Assembly (NCBI GenBank): GCA_023249695.1
Contig: JAHFCD010000179.1
Location: 1 to 5,732 of the forward strand
Reading direction: 5' to 3'
Source of the DNA: Elusimicrobiota bacterium
Lineage (GTDB): Bacteria > Elusimicrobiota > Elusimicrobia > UBA1565 > UBA9628
DNA: 5,732 nucleotides
Part shown: positions 1 to 4,966 of the stretch, piece by piece
How positions within the stretch are numbered: position 1 is the first letter of the stretch
Layout: every line of letters begins with the position of its first letter
Position numbers and translations under genes: made by a program
The notes under the pieces: generated by a model
Databases searched by the model: none
Told to the model about the DNA's origin: nothing
Seen by the model: the letters and a program-made list of their open reading frames with translations, nothing else

Positions 1-576
1 GATGAGGAGCTCCAGCTCGCTCGCCACGCGCGCCGCGAGGCGGCGGCCCGCATGGCCGAAAGCGAGATCCTCCTCAACGAGGCCCGCGCCGTCGCGATGC
101 GCGAGGCGCGCGAGCAGGGCCAGGCGGCGTACGCTCAAGGCCTGAGCGTCGCCCAGTCGCAGGCGGAGCACGCCGAGGCCGCGCTCGAAACCTCCCGGCG
201 AGCCGAAGCGGCCGCGACGGAGAAGGCCCGGGCCGCGATCGCCGCGCTGACCGAATATCGCGAGCGCGTGGGCCAGGAGTCCGCGCGCCTCGCCGCGACG
301 GCGAAGGAAGATCACGACCGGGCCGAGTCGGCCGTGGCCGCGGCCCGCCGGGCCGAGGCGCAGGCGCTGGCCCGCCTGGCCGGAGAGTCCGCCGGTCGCG
401 AGGCGGCCTTGGAAGAGGACCGCGCGATCCTGCGCGCGCAGTTCGAGGACATGCGCGCCAAGCTCGAGGACGAGATGGACGCCGAACGCCGCGCGCTGCG
501 CGAGCGTTGGAAGGAGCAGACCGAGGCGCTCGACCTGCTGCGCAAGGATTTGGAACGTGGACGCCCCGGAACCTAA
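1..576 (+). CDS. Coiled-coil protein of unknown function (5' end missing)
   Basis: The frame is open from base 1, so the gene enters from the left. The first in-window ATG (52) is probably internal, because the 17 codons before it have the same coiled-coil character. The 191 visible residues are dominated by Ala, Glu and Arg. The only proline is in the last four residues (RPGT), as expected for one long alpha-helical rod. No catalytic motif, signal peptide or membrane segment is visible, so a cytoplasmic structural or scaffold protein is the most that can be inferred. The next gene starts inside its last codons (GTG 557) or 55 bases after its stop (ATG 632), so the two are probably co-transcribed. 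Similar composition in both proteins suggests a functional pair, but low-complexity coiled coils resemble each other without shared ancestry. The coding call is strong because the continuous helical protein has no plausible rival on this strand. The function is unknown. Confidence 0.75.
   Translation, partial: DEELQLARHARREAAARMAESEILLNEARAVAMREAREQGQAAYAQGLSVAQSQAEHAEAALETSRRAEAAATEKARAAIAALTEYRERVGQESARLAATAKEDHDRAESAVAAARRAEAQALARLAGESAGREAALEEDRAILRAQFEDMRAKLEDEMDAERRALRERWKEQTEALDLLRKDLERGRPGT
544..548 (+). promoter_or_regulatory. Shine-Dalgarno AAGGA for the GTG start at 557
   Basis: AAGGA lies 8 bases before GTG 557, inside the 3' end of the upstream coiled-coil gene. This is normal spacing and supports the overlapping start. 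A rival site, GGAG at 619-622, lies 9 bases before an in-frame ATG at 632, so the start of the second gene is not settled by ribosome-binding sites alone. Confidence 0.5.
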
Positions 577-2410
577 ACCCGCCGTCGACGCCCTTCCCGC
601 GGCTCCGCCCCCCCCGGTGGAGCTCGACGCCATGGATGCCGTCCGCCTCGAGGTCCGCGTCGAGGAGCTCGAGCGGCGCCTGCGCGCGCGCTCGATCGAG
701 CTCGAGACCGAGCTCAAGGCCAAGGAGCGCCTGCGCGAGCGCGTGCGCGAGCTCACGTCCCGCGTCGACGGCCTCCAGGAGACCGCGTCCGCGCTGCACC
801 GCGAAGCCGCGTCTTCCACGTCGCTCGCTCGCGAGCTCGACGAGACGCTGAAGGTCGCCGCCGAGGCGCGCGCGCAGCTCGGCGCGGCGCTCGAGGCCGA
901 GCGCGGCCGCCGCGTCGCGCTCGAAGCGGAGCTGTCCTCCGTCGAGTCCACGCTCGAGGGCCGCGCCGCCGCGCTCGGCGCCGATCTGAAGCGCCTGAGC
1001 GAGGAGCGCGAGGCTCTTCTCGCCCGCGCCGGCAGGGCCGAGGAAGGCGCGTCCCGGGTGGAGGCGGACCTGACGCGGGCGCGAGCGGAGGCCCGCGCGC
1101 TGACCGCCAAGACCGAAGCGCAGGCCGAGGCCGCGCGCAAGCGCGACGAGGAGCTCGCCGCCGCGCAGCGCAATCTCTCCCAGCTGCGCCAGAAGACCGC
1201 CGGCCACGAGGCGCACATCGAGTCGTTGCGCGCCGACCTCGAGGAGGCCGCCGCCGCGCGGGAGCAGATCAGCGCCGCTTCCGTCGCCGCCCGCGCCTCG
1301 CTCGAGGCCGTGTCCGCCCGCCTCGCCGGCTCCGAGGCCGACCTCGCCGGCGCCCGCGAACGGGTCGAGGCTCTCAGCCGCGAGGTGTCCGAGGGCCAGG
1401 CCGCCGTCGGGAAATCGAGCGCGGCGCTGCGCGTCCTCGAGGACGAGGGCCGCGGCCAGCGCGTCGAGCTCGAGGCCGCGGGCAAGCGGAGCCGGGAGCT
1501 CGACGCGGAGCTCGCCGCGAAGCGCGCCGAGCTCGAGGCGGCTCACGCCGCCCGCGAGGCGTTCCTCGCCTCCACCGCGGAGGCCCGCGCGAGCTACGAG
1601 GCCATGGCCGTCCGCGTGGACAAGACCGATTCCGACATGCTCGCCGCGCGCGCGCGCGCCGAAGAGCTGAGCCGCGGGCTCGCCTCCGCGCAGAACGCGT
1701 TGGAGCAGTCCCGCCTGTTGACGCGCCGCAGCGAGGACGAGTCCCGCCGCCTGCAGGGCGTGATCGAGGGCCTGCAGAAGACTTTCGACGAGCGTCAGGC
1801 CGCCGAGGAAGCCAAGGCCAAGGAGGCGATCGAGGCCGCCGAGCTGATTCGCCGCGAGGGCGTGGAGGCCTTCGAGAAGGCGCACGAGGCGCAGCTGCGC
1901 CAGGACCTTGAAACCGAGCGCGTCCAAAAGGAGCTCGCCGCCGGCATGCGCCGCCTCTCCGCCGAGTCCGAGCAGGTGAAGGCCAAGGCCGAAAAGCTCA
2001 AGCAGGAGCTGCGCGCCCGGGCCGACCGCGAGGTCGCCGAGATGCGCATGACCCTCGATGAAGAGCGCGCCCGCCTCTACGCCGACGTCGAGGCCGAGCG
2101 CGAGTCGCGCGGCAAGCGCGCGGCCGCCGCGCCGGCCGAAGATCCGGCTCAGCGCGGCCGGGAGATCGGCGAGGCCCGCCGCAGCGAGATCGCCAAGGAG
2201 CTCGAGGGCTATCTCGCCCCCCCGCCGAAGCCGGTCCCGCCGCCGGTCGCTGCGCCCGCGCCGGCCGAGCCCGTCAGCGCGCGGATCGAGCCCGTTCCGT
2301 TCTCGTCCCTGTTCCGCTGGGACGCGGAGATCCGCTTTCTCCTCTACGTGGCGATCGGCGTCTCCGTGGTGGCCGCGGTCGTCGCGAGCATCGTCCTCTA
2401 CCAAGGCTAG
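557..2410 (+). CDS. Long coiled-coil protein with C-terminal membrane anchor, unknown function
   Basis: The protein has 617 residues from GTG 557, or 592 from ATG 632. Four parts are visible. Residues 1-20 are a proline-rich leader (prolines at 4, 6, 8, 14 and 17-20). Residues 21 to about 525 contain no proline and are rich in Glu, Ala, Arg and Leu, with recurrent E-L-E and R-A-E units typical of a long coiled coil. Residues about 552-573 are a Pro/Ala hinge (YLAPPPKPVPPP). Residues about 594-614 are one hydrophobic helix (LLYVAIGVSVVAAVVASIV), followed by only a few residues. There is no N-terminal signal peptide, and basic residues lie just before the helix. A tail-anchored inner-membrane protein with its rod in the cytoplasm is therefore inferred. 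No ATPase, enzyme or binding motif is seen. It follows the first coiled-coil gene directly, probably in one operon. It could be a polar, division, secretion or cytoskeleton-like scaffold, but nothing here distinguishes these. Confidence 0.8.
   Translation: MDAPEPKPAVDALPAAPPPPVELDAMDAVRLEVRVEELERRLRARSIELETELKAKERLRERVRELTSRVDGLQETASALHREAASSTSLARELDETLKVAAEARAQLGAALEAERGRRVALEAELSSVESTLEGRAAALGADLKRLSEEREALLARAGRAEEGASRVEADLTRARAEARALTAKTEAQAEAARKRDEELAAAQRNLSQLRQKTAGHEAHIESLRADLEEAAAAREQISAASVAARASLEAVSARLAGSEADLAGARERVEALSREVSEGQAAVGKSSAALRVLEDEGRGQRVELEAAGKRSRELDAELAAKRAELEAAHAAREAFLASTAEARASYEAMAVRVDKTDSDMLAARARAEELSRGLASAQNALEQSRLLTRRSEDESRRLQGVIEGLQKTFDERQAAEEAKAKEAIEAAELIRREGVEAFEKAHEAQLRQDLETERVQKELAAGMRRLSAESEQVKAKAEKLKQELRARADREVAEMRMTLDEERARLYADVEAERESRGKRAAAAPAEDPAQRGREIGEARRSEIAKELEGYLAPPPKPVPPPVAAPAPAEPVSARIEPVPFSSLFRWDAEIRFLLYVAIGVSVVAAVVASIVLYQG
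608..615 (+). repeat. C8 homopolymer near the 5' end of the second coiled-coil gene
   Basis: Eight consecutive C bases encode prolines 18-20 if translation starts at GTG 557. If it starts at ATG 632, the tract lies in the untranslated leader instead. Tracts of this length can slip during replication. A one-base change would frameshift the 557 start but leave the 632 start intact. No variation is visible in a single sequence. Confidence 0.6.
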
Positions 2411-2444
2411 CGCGCGCGCGTCCGGCGCGCGGCCGCTGCCGGCG
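2411..2444. terminator. Convergent intergenic region with GC-only hairpin, possible weak bidirectional terminator
   Basis: The second coiled-coil gene (stop 2408-2410) and gmd (stop 2445-2447) converge with 34 bases between them. CGCGCGC at 2413-2419 can pair with GCGCGCG at 2425-2431 around a 5-base loop. A competing CCGGC/GCCGG pair (2422-2426 with 2438-2442) is also present. There is no T-run on either side, so this is not a classic intrinsic terminator. The position between convergent genes is the main support. Confidence 0.3.
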
Positions 2445-3533
2445 TCAGTCGGCGGCGCGGGGCGGGCTGAAGTAGCCCGCCTTCTTCACGAGCGCCTCGC
2501 GCTCGGCGACGGCCAGGTCCTCGCGCGCCATCTCGCGGACGAGCTCGTCGAAGCTGACGCGCGGCTTCCAGCCCAGCTCCTTGCGGGCCTTGCGCGCGTC
2601 GCCGAGCAAGGTCTCCACCTCGGTCGGGCGAAGGTAGCGGGGATCGAGGGCGACGATGGTCTTGCCCGTCTTGCGGTCCACGCCGTGCTCCGCGCGGCCC
2701 TTCCCCTTCCAAATCAGGTCGAAGCCGAGCTCGGAGGCGGCGGCCTCGACGAATTCGCGCACGGAGTTCTGGCGGCCGGTCGCGGCGACGTAGTCGCGCG
2801 GCTGCGGCTTCTGGAGCATCAGCCACATCATCTCGACGAAATCGCGCGCGTGTCCCCAGTCGCGCTTCGCGTCCAGGTTGCCGAGCCAGATCATCTTGTC
2901 GAGGCCGAGCTTGATGCGCGCCAGGCCGCGCGTGATCTTGCGCGTCACGAACGTCTCTCCGCGCCGCGGGCTCTCGTGGTTGAACAGGATCCCGTTGCAC
3001 GCGTAGATCCCGTAGGCCTCGCGGTAGTTGACGGTGATCCAGTACGCGTACAGCTTGGCCACGCCGTAGGGCGAGCGCGGATAAAAAGGCGTCGTCTCGC
3101 GCTGGGGGATCTCCTGGACCTTGCCGAACAGCTCCGAGGTCGACGCCTGATAGAACTTGGTTTTCTTCGTCCAGCCGAGCGTGCGGATCGCCTCGAGCAG
3201 GCGCAAGGTCCCGAGCGCGTCCACGTTGGCCGTGTACTCGGGCTCCTGGAAGCTGACGGCCACGTGGCTTTGCGCCGCGAGGTTGTAAATCTCGTCGGGC
3301 TTGACGATCTGCAGCACGCGCAGAAGGCTCGAGGTGTCGGTCATGTCCCCGTAGTGGAGGACGAAGCGCAGCTTCTTCTCGTGGGGGTCCTGGAACAGGT
3401 GGTCGATCCGGTCCGTGTTGAAGAGCGAGGCGCGGCGCTTGATGCCGTGGACCTCATAGCCTTTCTTGAGCAGGAATTCGGCGAGGTAGGATCCGTCTTG
3501 TCCCGTGATGCCCGTGATCAGCGCTTTCTTCAT
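2445..3533 (-). CDS. gmd: GDP-mannose 4,6-dehydratase
   Basis: This cytoplasmic enzyme converts GDP-D-mannose to GDP-4-dehydro-6-deoxy-D-mannose, the branch point to GDP-fucose, GDP-rhamnose and related sugars for surface glycans. The 362 residues match the family length (about 345-375). The Rossmann nucleotide loop is GITGQDG at 8-14 (G8, G11, G14). Residues 33-43 ([11 protein letters not shown]) match the NADP-binding RR-x-S-x-FNT-x-RI signature. The active site is complete: T132 and E134 in STSELFG, and Y156 and K160 in SPYGVAK, one residue offset from E. coli Gmd. [16 protein letters not shown] at 185-200 is the conserved family segment. It is last in a minus-strand gene set after the lytic transglycosylase and lipoprotein, 40 bases below the latter. 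No Shine-Dalgarno precedes ATG 3533, but a -10-like hexamer lies 6 bases upstream, so it may have its own leaderless transcript. No fucose synthase is adjacent on this side. The identification is secure. Confidence 0.97.
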   Translation of the reverse strand: MKKALITGITGQDGSYLAEFLLKKGYEVHGIKRRASLFNTDRIDHLFQDPHEKKLRFVLHYGDMTDTSSLLRVLQIVKPDEIYNLAAQSHVAVSFQEPEYTANVDALGTLRLLEAIRTLGWTKKTKFYQASTSELFGKVQEIPQRETTPFYPRSPYGVAKLYAYWITVNYREAYGIYACNGILFNHESPRRGETFVTRKITRGLARIKLGLDKMIWLGNLDAKRDWGHARDFVEMMWLMLQKPQPRDYVAATGRQNSVREFVEAAASELGFDLIWKGKGRAEHGVDRKTGKTIVALDPRYLRPTEVETLLGDARKARKELGWKPRVSFDELVREMAREDLAVAEREALVKKAGYFSPPRAAD

Positions 3534-3539
3534 GGCGTG

Positions 3540-3545
3540 TATTTA
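3540..3545 (-). promoter_or_regulatory. Possible -10 element (TAAATA) for a leaderless gmd transcript
   Basis: On the minus strand TAAATA, in an isolated A/T-rich patch, ends 6 bases before the gmd ATG. A transcript starting about 7 bases after it would begin at or next to the A of ATG. This fits the absence of any Shine-Dalgarno. No good -35 is seen: at the expected spacing the sequence (TCGGAA or TTCGGA) lies inside the 3557-3575 palindrome. That could mean regulator control, but it also weakens the call. Confidence 0.35.
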
Positions 3546-3556
3546 AGCAAACGGCG

Positions 3557-3575
3557 AACGGTTTCCGAAACCGTT
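3557..3575. repeat. Perfect 19-base palindrome between the lipoprotein gene and gmd
   Basis: AACGGTTTC at 3557-3565 and GAAACCGTT at 3567-3575 are perfect reverse complements around one base. As RNA this gives an 8-base-pair stem with a 3-base loop. One end overlaps the TAA stop of the lipoprotein gene (3574-3576). The other lies 23 bases before the gmd start. On the minus strand it is followed by a second CCGTT two bases after the palindrome's own CCGTT. It could be an operator over a gmd promoter, an attenuator, or an mRNA-stabilising hairpin. It lacks a T-run, so a strong intrinsic terminator is unlikely. Confidence 0.7.
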
Positions 3576-3954
3576 AGGGCTTGGGCAGGGAGTAGGGCAC
3601 GCCGGGGGCGAGGGTCACGGGGGCGCCCGTCGAAAGGGTGACGAAGACCGATCCGGTGGAGACCTCGATCGACGACACCGCGCGGGTGGAAACCGTGAAC
3701 TTGAACGAGGCCCCCTCGACCGCCGCGACGCCGGTCTTGCCGTTGCGGAACTCGGCCGTGCCTTGGAGCATCGTCACCGTCGAATCGGACATGACGGGCG
3801 GCTTCGGGGACGCGGCGGTCGCGCGAACGCCGCCGCTCCAGCCCGTGATCTCCATCGCGCCGTCGAGCCGGGTCACGCACAGGGTGCGCGTGCAGGGCTT
3901 GGGCCCGGCGCAGGCGGAGAGGAGCACGAGAGCGGCGAGGAGTCGGAATCGCAT
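3574..3954 (-). CDS. Small FecR-like lipoprotein, function unknown
   Basis: The protein has 126 residues. The N-terminus MRFRLLAALVLLSACAG is a lipoprotein signal peptide with lipobox L12-S13-A14-C15. C15 would be lipidated. Residue +2 is Ala rather than Asp, which favours the outer membrane by the Lol rule known from enterobacteria. Two more cysteines (C21 and C26, in PCTRTLC) could form a disulfide. Residues about 57-118 are beta-rich, with alternating polar and hydrophobic residues ending in PVTLAPG. This resembles the periplasmic FecR-type domain, but that assignment is from pattern only. No FecI sigma factor or TonB receptor is nearby, so classical iron signalling is unlikely. The start ATG lies 10 bases after the transglycosylase stop, implying one transcript, although no clear Shine-Dalgarno is seen. 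Its 3' end runs into the 3557-3575 palindrome. A structural envelope role beside the transglycosylase is plausible but unproven. Confidence 0.75.
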   Translation of the reverse strand: MRFRLLAALVLLSACAGPKPCTRTLCVTRLDGAMEITGWSGGVRATAASPKPPVMSDSTVTMLQGTAEFRNGKTGVAAVEGASFKFTVSTRAVSSIEVSTGSVFVTLSTGAPVTLAPGVPYSLPKP

Positions 3955-3964
3955 CCCGGCTATC

Positions 3965-4885
3965 TTAGTACATCATGCCGCTCGGGGTCACGGATTCGCT
4001 ATATGACGGAAATTCTTCCGCGCGAAGCGCGGAAGGCCGGCGAAGATCGGTGACCTTCGAATGGTAGAAGAGGACGACCTTGCGCACGTAGGAGCGGGTC
4101 GACGGATACAGCTTCAGCTTCGTCAGGAACTTGGGGCCCGCGTGGTAGGCGGCGATCACGCGCTGGACGACCCACATCGGCGCGTCGGTGTAGCGCACGC
4201 CCTTGAGATTGAAAATCTTCCAGGCGGCCTTGAAGAGAACATGAATGTAGGCGGCGCCGGCCTTGACCCCGGACTGGGGATCGTGGAGCGCGGAGGCGGG
4301 GATGCCGACGCCCTCGGAGGTGACCGGCATGACCTGCATCAGACCGCGAGCCCCGGACGGGGACACGGCCTTGGGGTCGAACTCGGACTCGGCGGCCATA
4401 ATGGACTTCAAGAGCCGGGAATCGAGCTTGTAAATTTTCGCGTACCGGAGGATCATCTCGTCCCAGCGGTCGGTCTTGGCGGGATTGGCCAGCATGATCT
4501 TGAAGGTGCGCCGGTACGCCGGGGTTTCTTTGGGAACCGGAACCACGAGCTCCTGGTGGAGGCTGCGCGCCTCGGGGCGTCGATAAAGGGTTTCCAGGGT
4601 TTTATTCGGGGATCCGGCCTGCTCGATGGCCTCTGGAACAGGGGCCTCGACTCCGGCGGGGCGGGACTTGGCGGCGTCGAACATCAAATTGAGGTTTCCG
4701 GGGTTGACCGCCCCCCCCTGATAGGCCACCGCGAGGTGGGCGTCGCCCATCGCGGCGGGGCGGCGGGACAGGGGATCCTGGGCTTGGGCGGCGCCGGCCG
4801 CGCAAAGAAGAGCCCAGGCGGTCAGCGGGCCGGTCCGGCGAAGGGTATTAAGGTCGATTCTTAAGTATAACACGCCTCGCCGCAA
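3965..4885 (-). CDS. Secreted lytic transglycosylase (SLT domain, family 1-like)
   Basis: The product would cleave peptidoglycan glycan strands between MurNAc and GlcNAc in the periplasm, forming 1,6-anhydroMurNAc. Of 306 residues, about 15-35 are a signal peptide (RR, then LTAWALLCAAGAAQA) with likely cleavage after AQA at 33-35. Residues 36-140 are a linker without a recognised domain. The SLT domain spans about 141-275. It holds catalytic E166 in AAESEFDPKAVSPSGA, the GLMQVMP motif at 181-187, AGAAYIHVLF at 209-218 and AAYHAGP at 245-251, all characteristic of Slt/MltC-type enzymes. It heads the minus-strand set with the lipoprotein and gmd. The start is uncertain: TTG 4885 gives the longest form, GTG 4873 is an alternative, and neither has a well-spaced Shine-Dalgarno. 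A -10-like TATACT lies inside the extreme 5' end and, if used, would push the start further in. A G8 run interrupts codons 56-59. The family call is firm; the exact subfamily is not. Confidence 0.92.
   Translation of the reverse strand: MRRGVLYLRIDLNTLRRTGPLTAWALLCAAGAAQAQDPLSRRPAAMGDAHLAVAYQGGAVNPGNLNLMFDAAKSRPAGVEAPVPEAIEQAGSPNKTLETLYRRPEARSLHQELVVPVPKETPAYRRTFKIMLANPAKTDRWDEMILRYAKIYKLDSRLLKSIMAAESEFDPKAVSPSGARGLMQVMPVTSEGVGIPASALHDPQSGVKAGAAYIHVLFKAAWKIFNLKGVRYTDAPMWVVQRVIAAYHAGPKFLTKLKLYPSTRSYVRKVVLFYHSKVTDLRRPSALRAEEFPSYSESVTPSGMMY
4015..4035. repeat. Perfect 9-bp hairpin inside the 3' end of the transglycosylase gene
   Basis: CTTCCGCGC at 4015-4023 and GCGCGGAAG at 4027-4035 are perfect reverse complements around GAA. 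The hairpin falls in the codons for residues about 284-290, after the SLT domain, where coding constraint may be low. In the minus-strand mRNA it would be a very stable stem with a UUC loop followed by AAUUU. Possible roles are protection of the upstream message from exonucleases or partial attenuation before the lipoprotein gene. It may also be a chance product of GC-rich coding sequence. Confidence 0.55.
4712..4719 (-). repeat. G8 homopolymer in the transglycosylase gene
   Basis: The plus strand shows eight C, so the coding strand has eight G across codons 56-59 (Q-G-G-A), about 20 residues after the signal peptide cleavage site. Loss or gain of one base would abolish the catalytic domain. 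Such tracts in envelope genes are sites of phase variation in some bacteria; in a high-GC genome one can also arise by chance. Confidence 0.6.
4864..4872 (-). promoter_or_regulatory. Extended -10 element (TGTTATACT) at the 5' end of the transglycosylase gene
   Basis: On the minus strand TG-T-TATACT matches an extended -10 (TGn plus a 5/6 match to TATAAT). No convincing -35 is seen 17 bases upstream. It lies inside the reading frame if the gene starts at TTG 4885 or GTG 4873, and transcription from it would begin near 4857. After that point there is no in-frame ATG, GTG or TTG before codon 46. An alternative minus-strand -10, TATATT at 4938-4943, would give a leader of about 45 bases that includes the 4901-4919 hairpin. 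Confidence 0.4.
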
Positions 4886-4900
4886 ACGCCTGGGCCCAAC

Positions 4901-4919
4901 GACCCCCCTCGGGGGGGTC
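4901..4919. repeat. GC-rich perfect hairpin in the divergent intergenic region
   Basis: GACCCCCC at 4901-4908 pairs perfectly with GGGGGGTC at 4912-4919 around TCG. It lies between the divergent transglycosylase and reductase genes, next to an 8-base palindrome TGGGCCCA at 4891-4898. There is no T-run on either strand and no upstream gene to terminate. A leader hairpin for the transglycosylase mRNA or a protein-binding site is more plausible than a terminator. Confidence 0.5.
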
Positions 4920-4951
4920 CCGGAGGGCTAAAGACGCAATATACGCGAATT

Positions 4952-4960
4952 TGGTAGTAT
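4952..4960 (+). promoter_or_regulatory. Extended -10 element (TGGTAGTAT) for the divergent reductase
   Basis: TG-G-TAGTAT on the plus strand matches an extended -10, in the most A/T-rich part of the intergenic region. It ends 6 bases before the GTG start at 4967, so transcription would begin at or beside the start codon and the mRNA would be leaderless. No clear Shine-Dalgarno precedes GTG 4967. The -35 match is weak (GAC core within AAGACG at 4931-4936, spacer 18). Confidence 0.45.
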
Positions 4961-4966
4961 TTCGCG

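Noticed and set aside
665..2210. Recurrent GAGCTCGAG-like words as a DNA repeat array
   Set aside because: They are irregularly spaced and in frame as Glu-Leu-Glu, so they reflect coiled-coil composition and codon choice, not a repeat element or CRISPR array.
74..2404. A 776-codon open frame on the minus strand opposite the coiled-coil genes
   Set aside because: It mirrors the repetitive GAG/CTC/GCG codons of the coiled coils, which give almost no stop triplets in antisense. Its translation is Leu/Gly/Ala/Arg-rich low complexity with no motif, and it would cover two better-supported genes.
2407..3000. A 197-codon minus-strand frame inside gmd
   Set aside because: It is a shadow in another frame of gmd, Arg/Ala/Gly-rich with no motif.
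2058..3641. A 527-codon plus-strand frame running from the coiled-coil gene across gmd
   Set aside because: It overlaps the 3' end of one real gene out of frame and lies antisense to gmd, whose active-site motifs are unmistakable. Its product has no recognisable features.
4061..4864. A 267-codon plus-strand frame antisense to the transglycosylase
   Set aside because: The SLT catalytic motifs lie on the other strand. The antisense product is Gly-rich and featureless, as expected for a high-GC shadow.
4901..4919. Intrinsic terminator
   Set aside because: The stem is strong but has no T-run on either strand, and it lies between divergent starts where no transcript needs to end.
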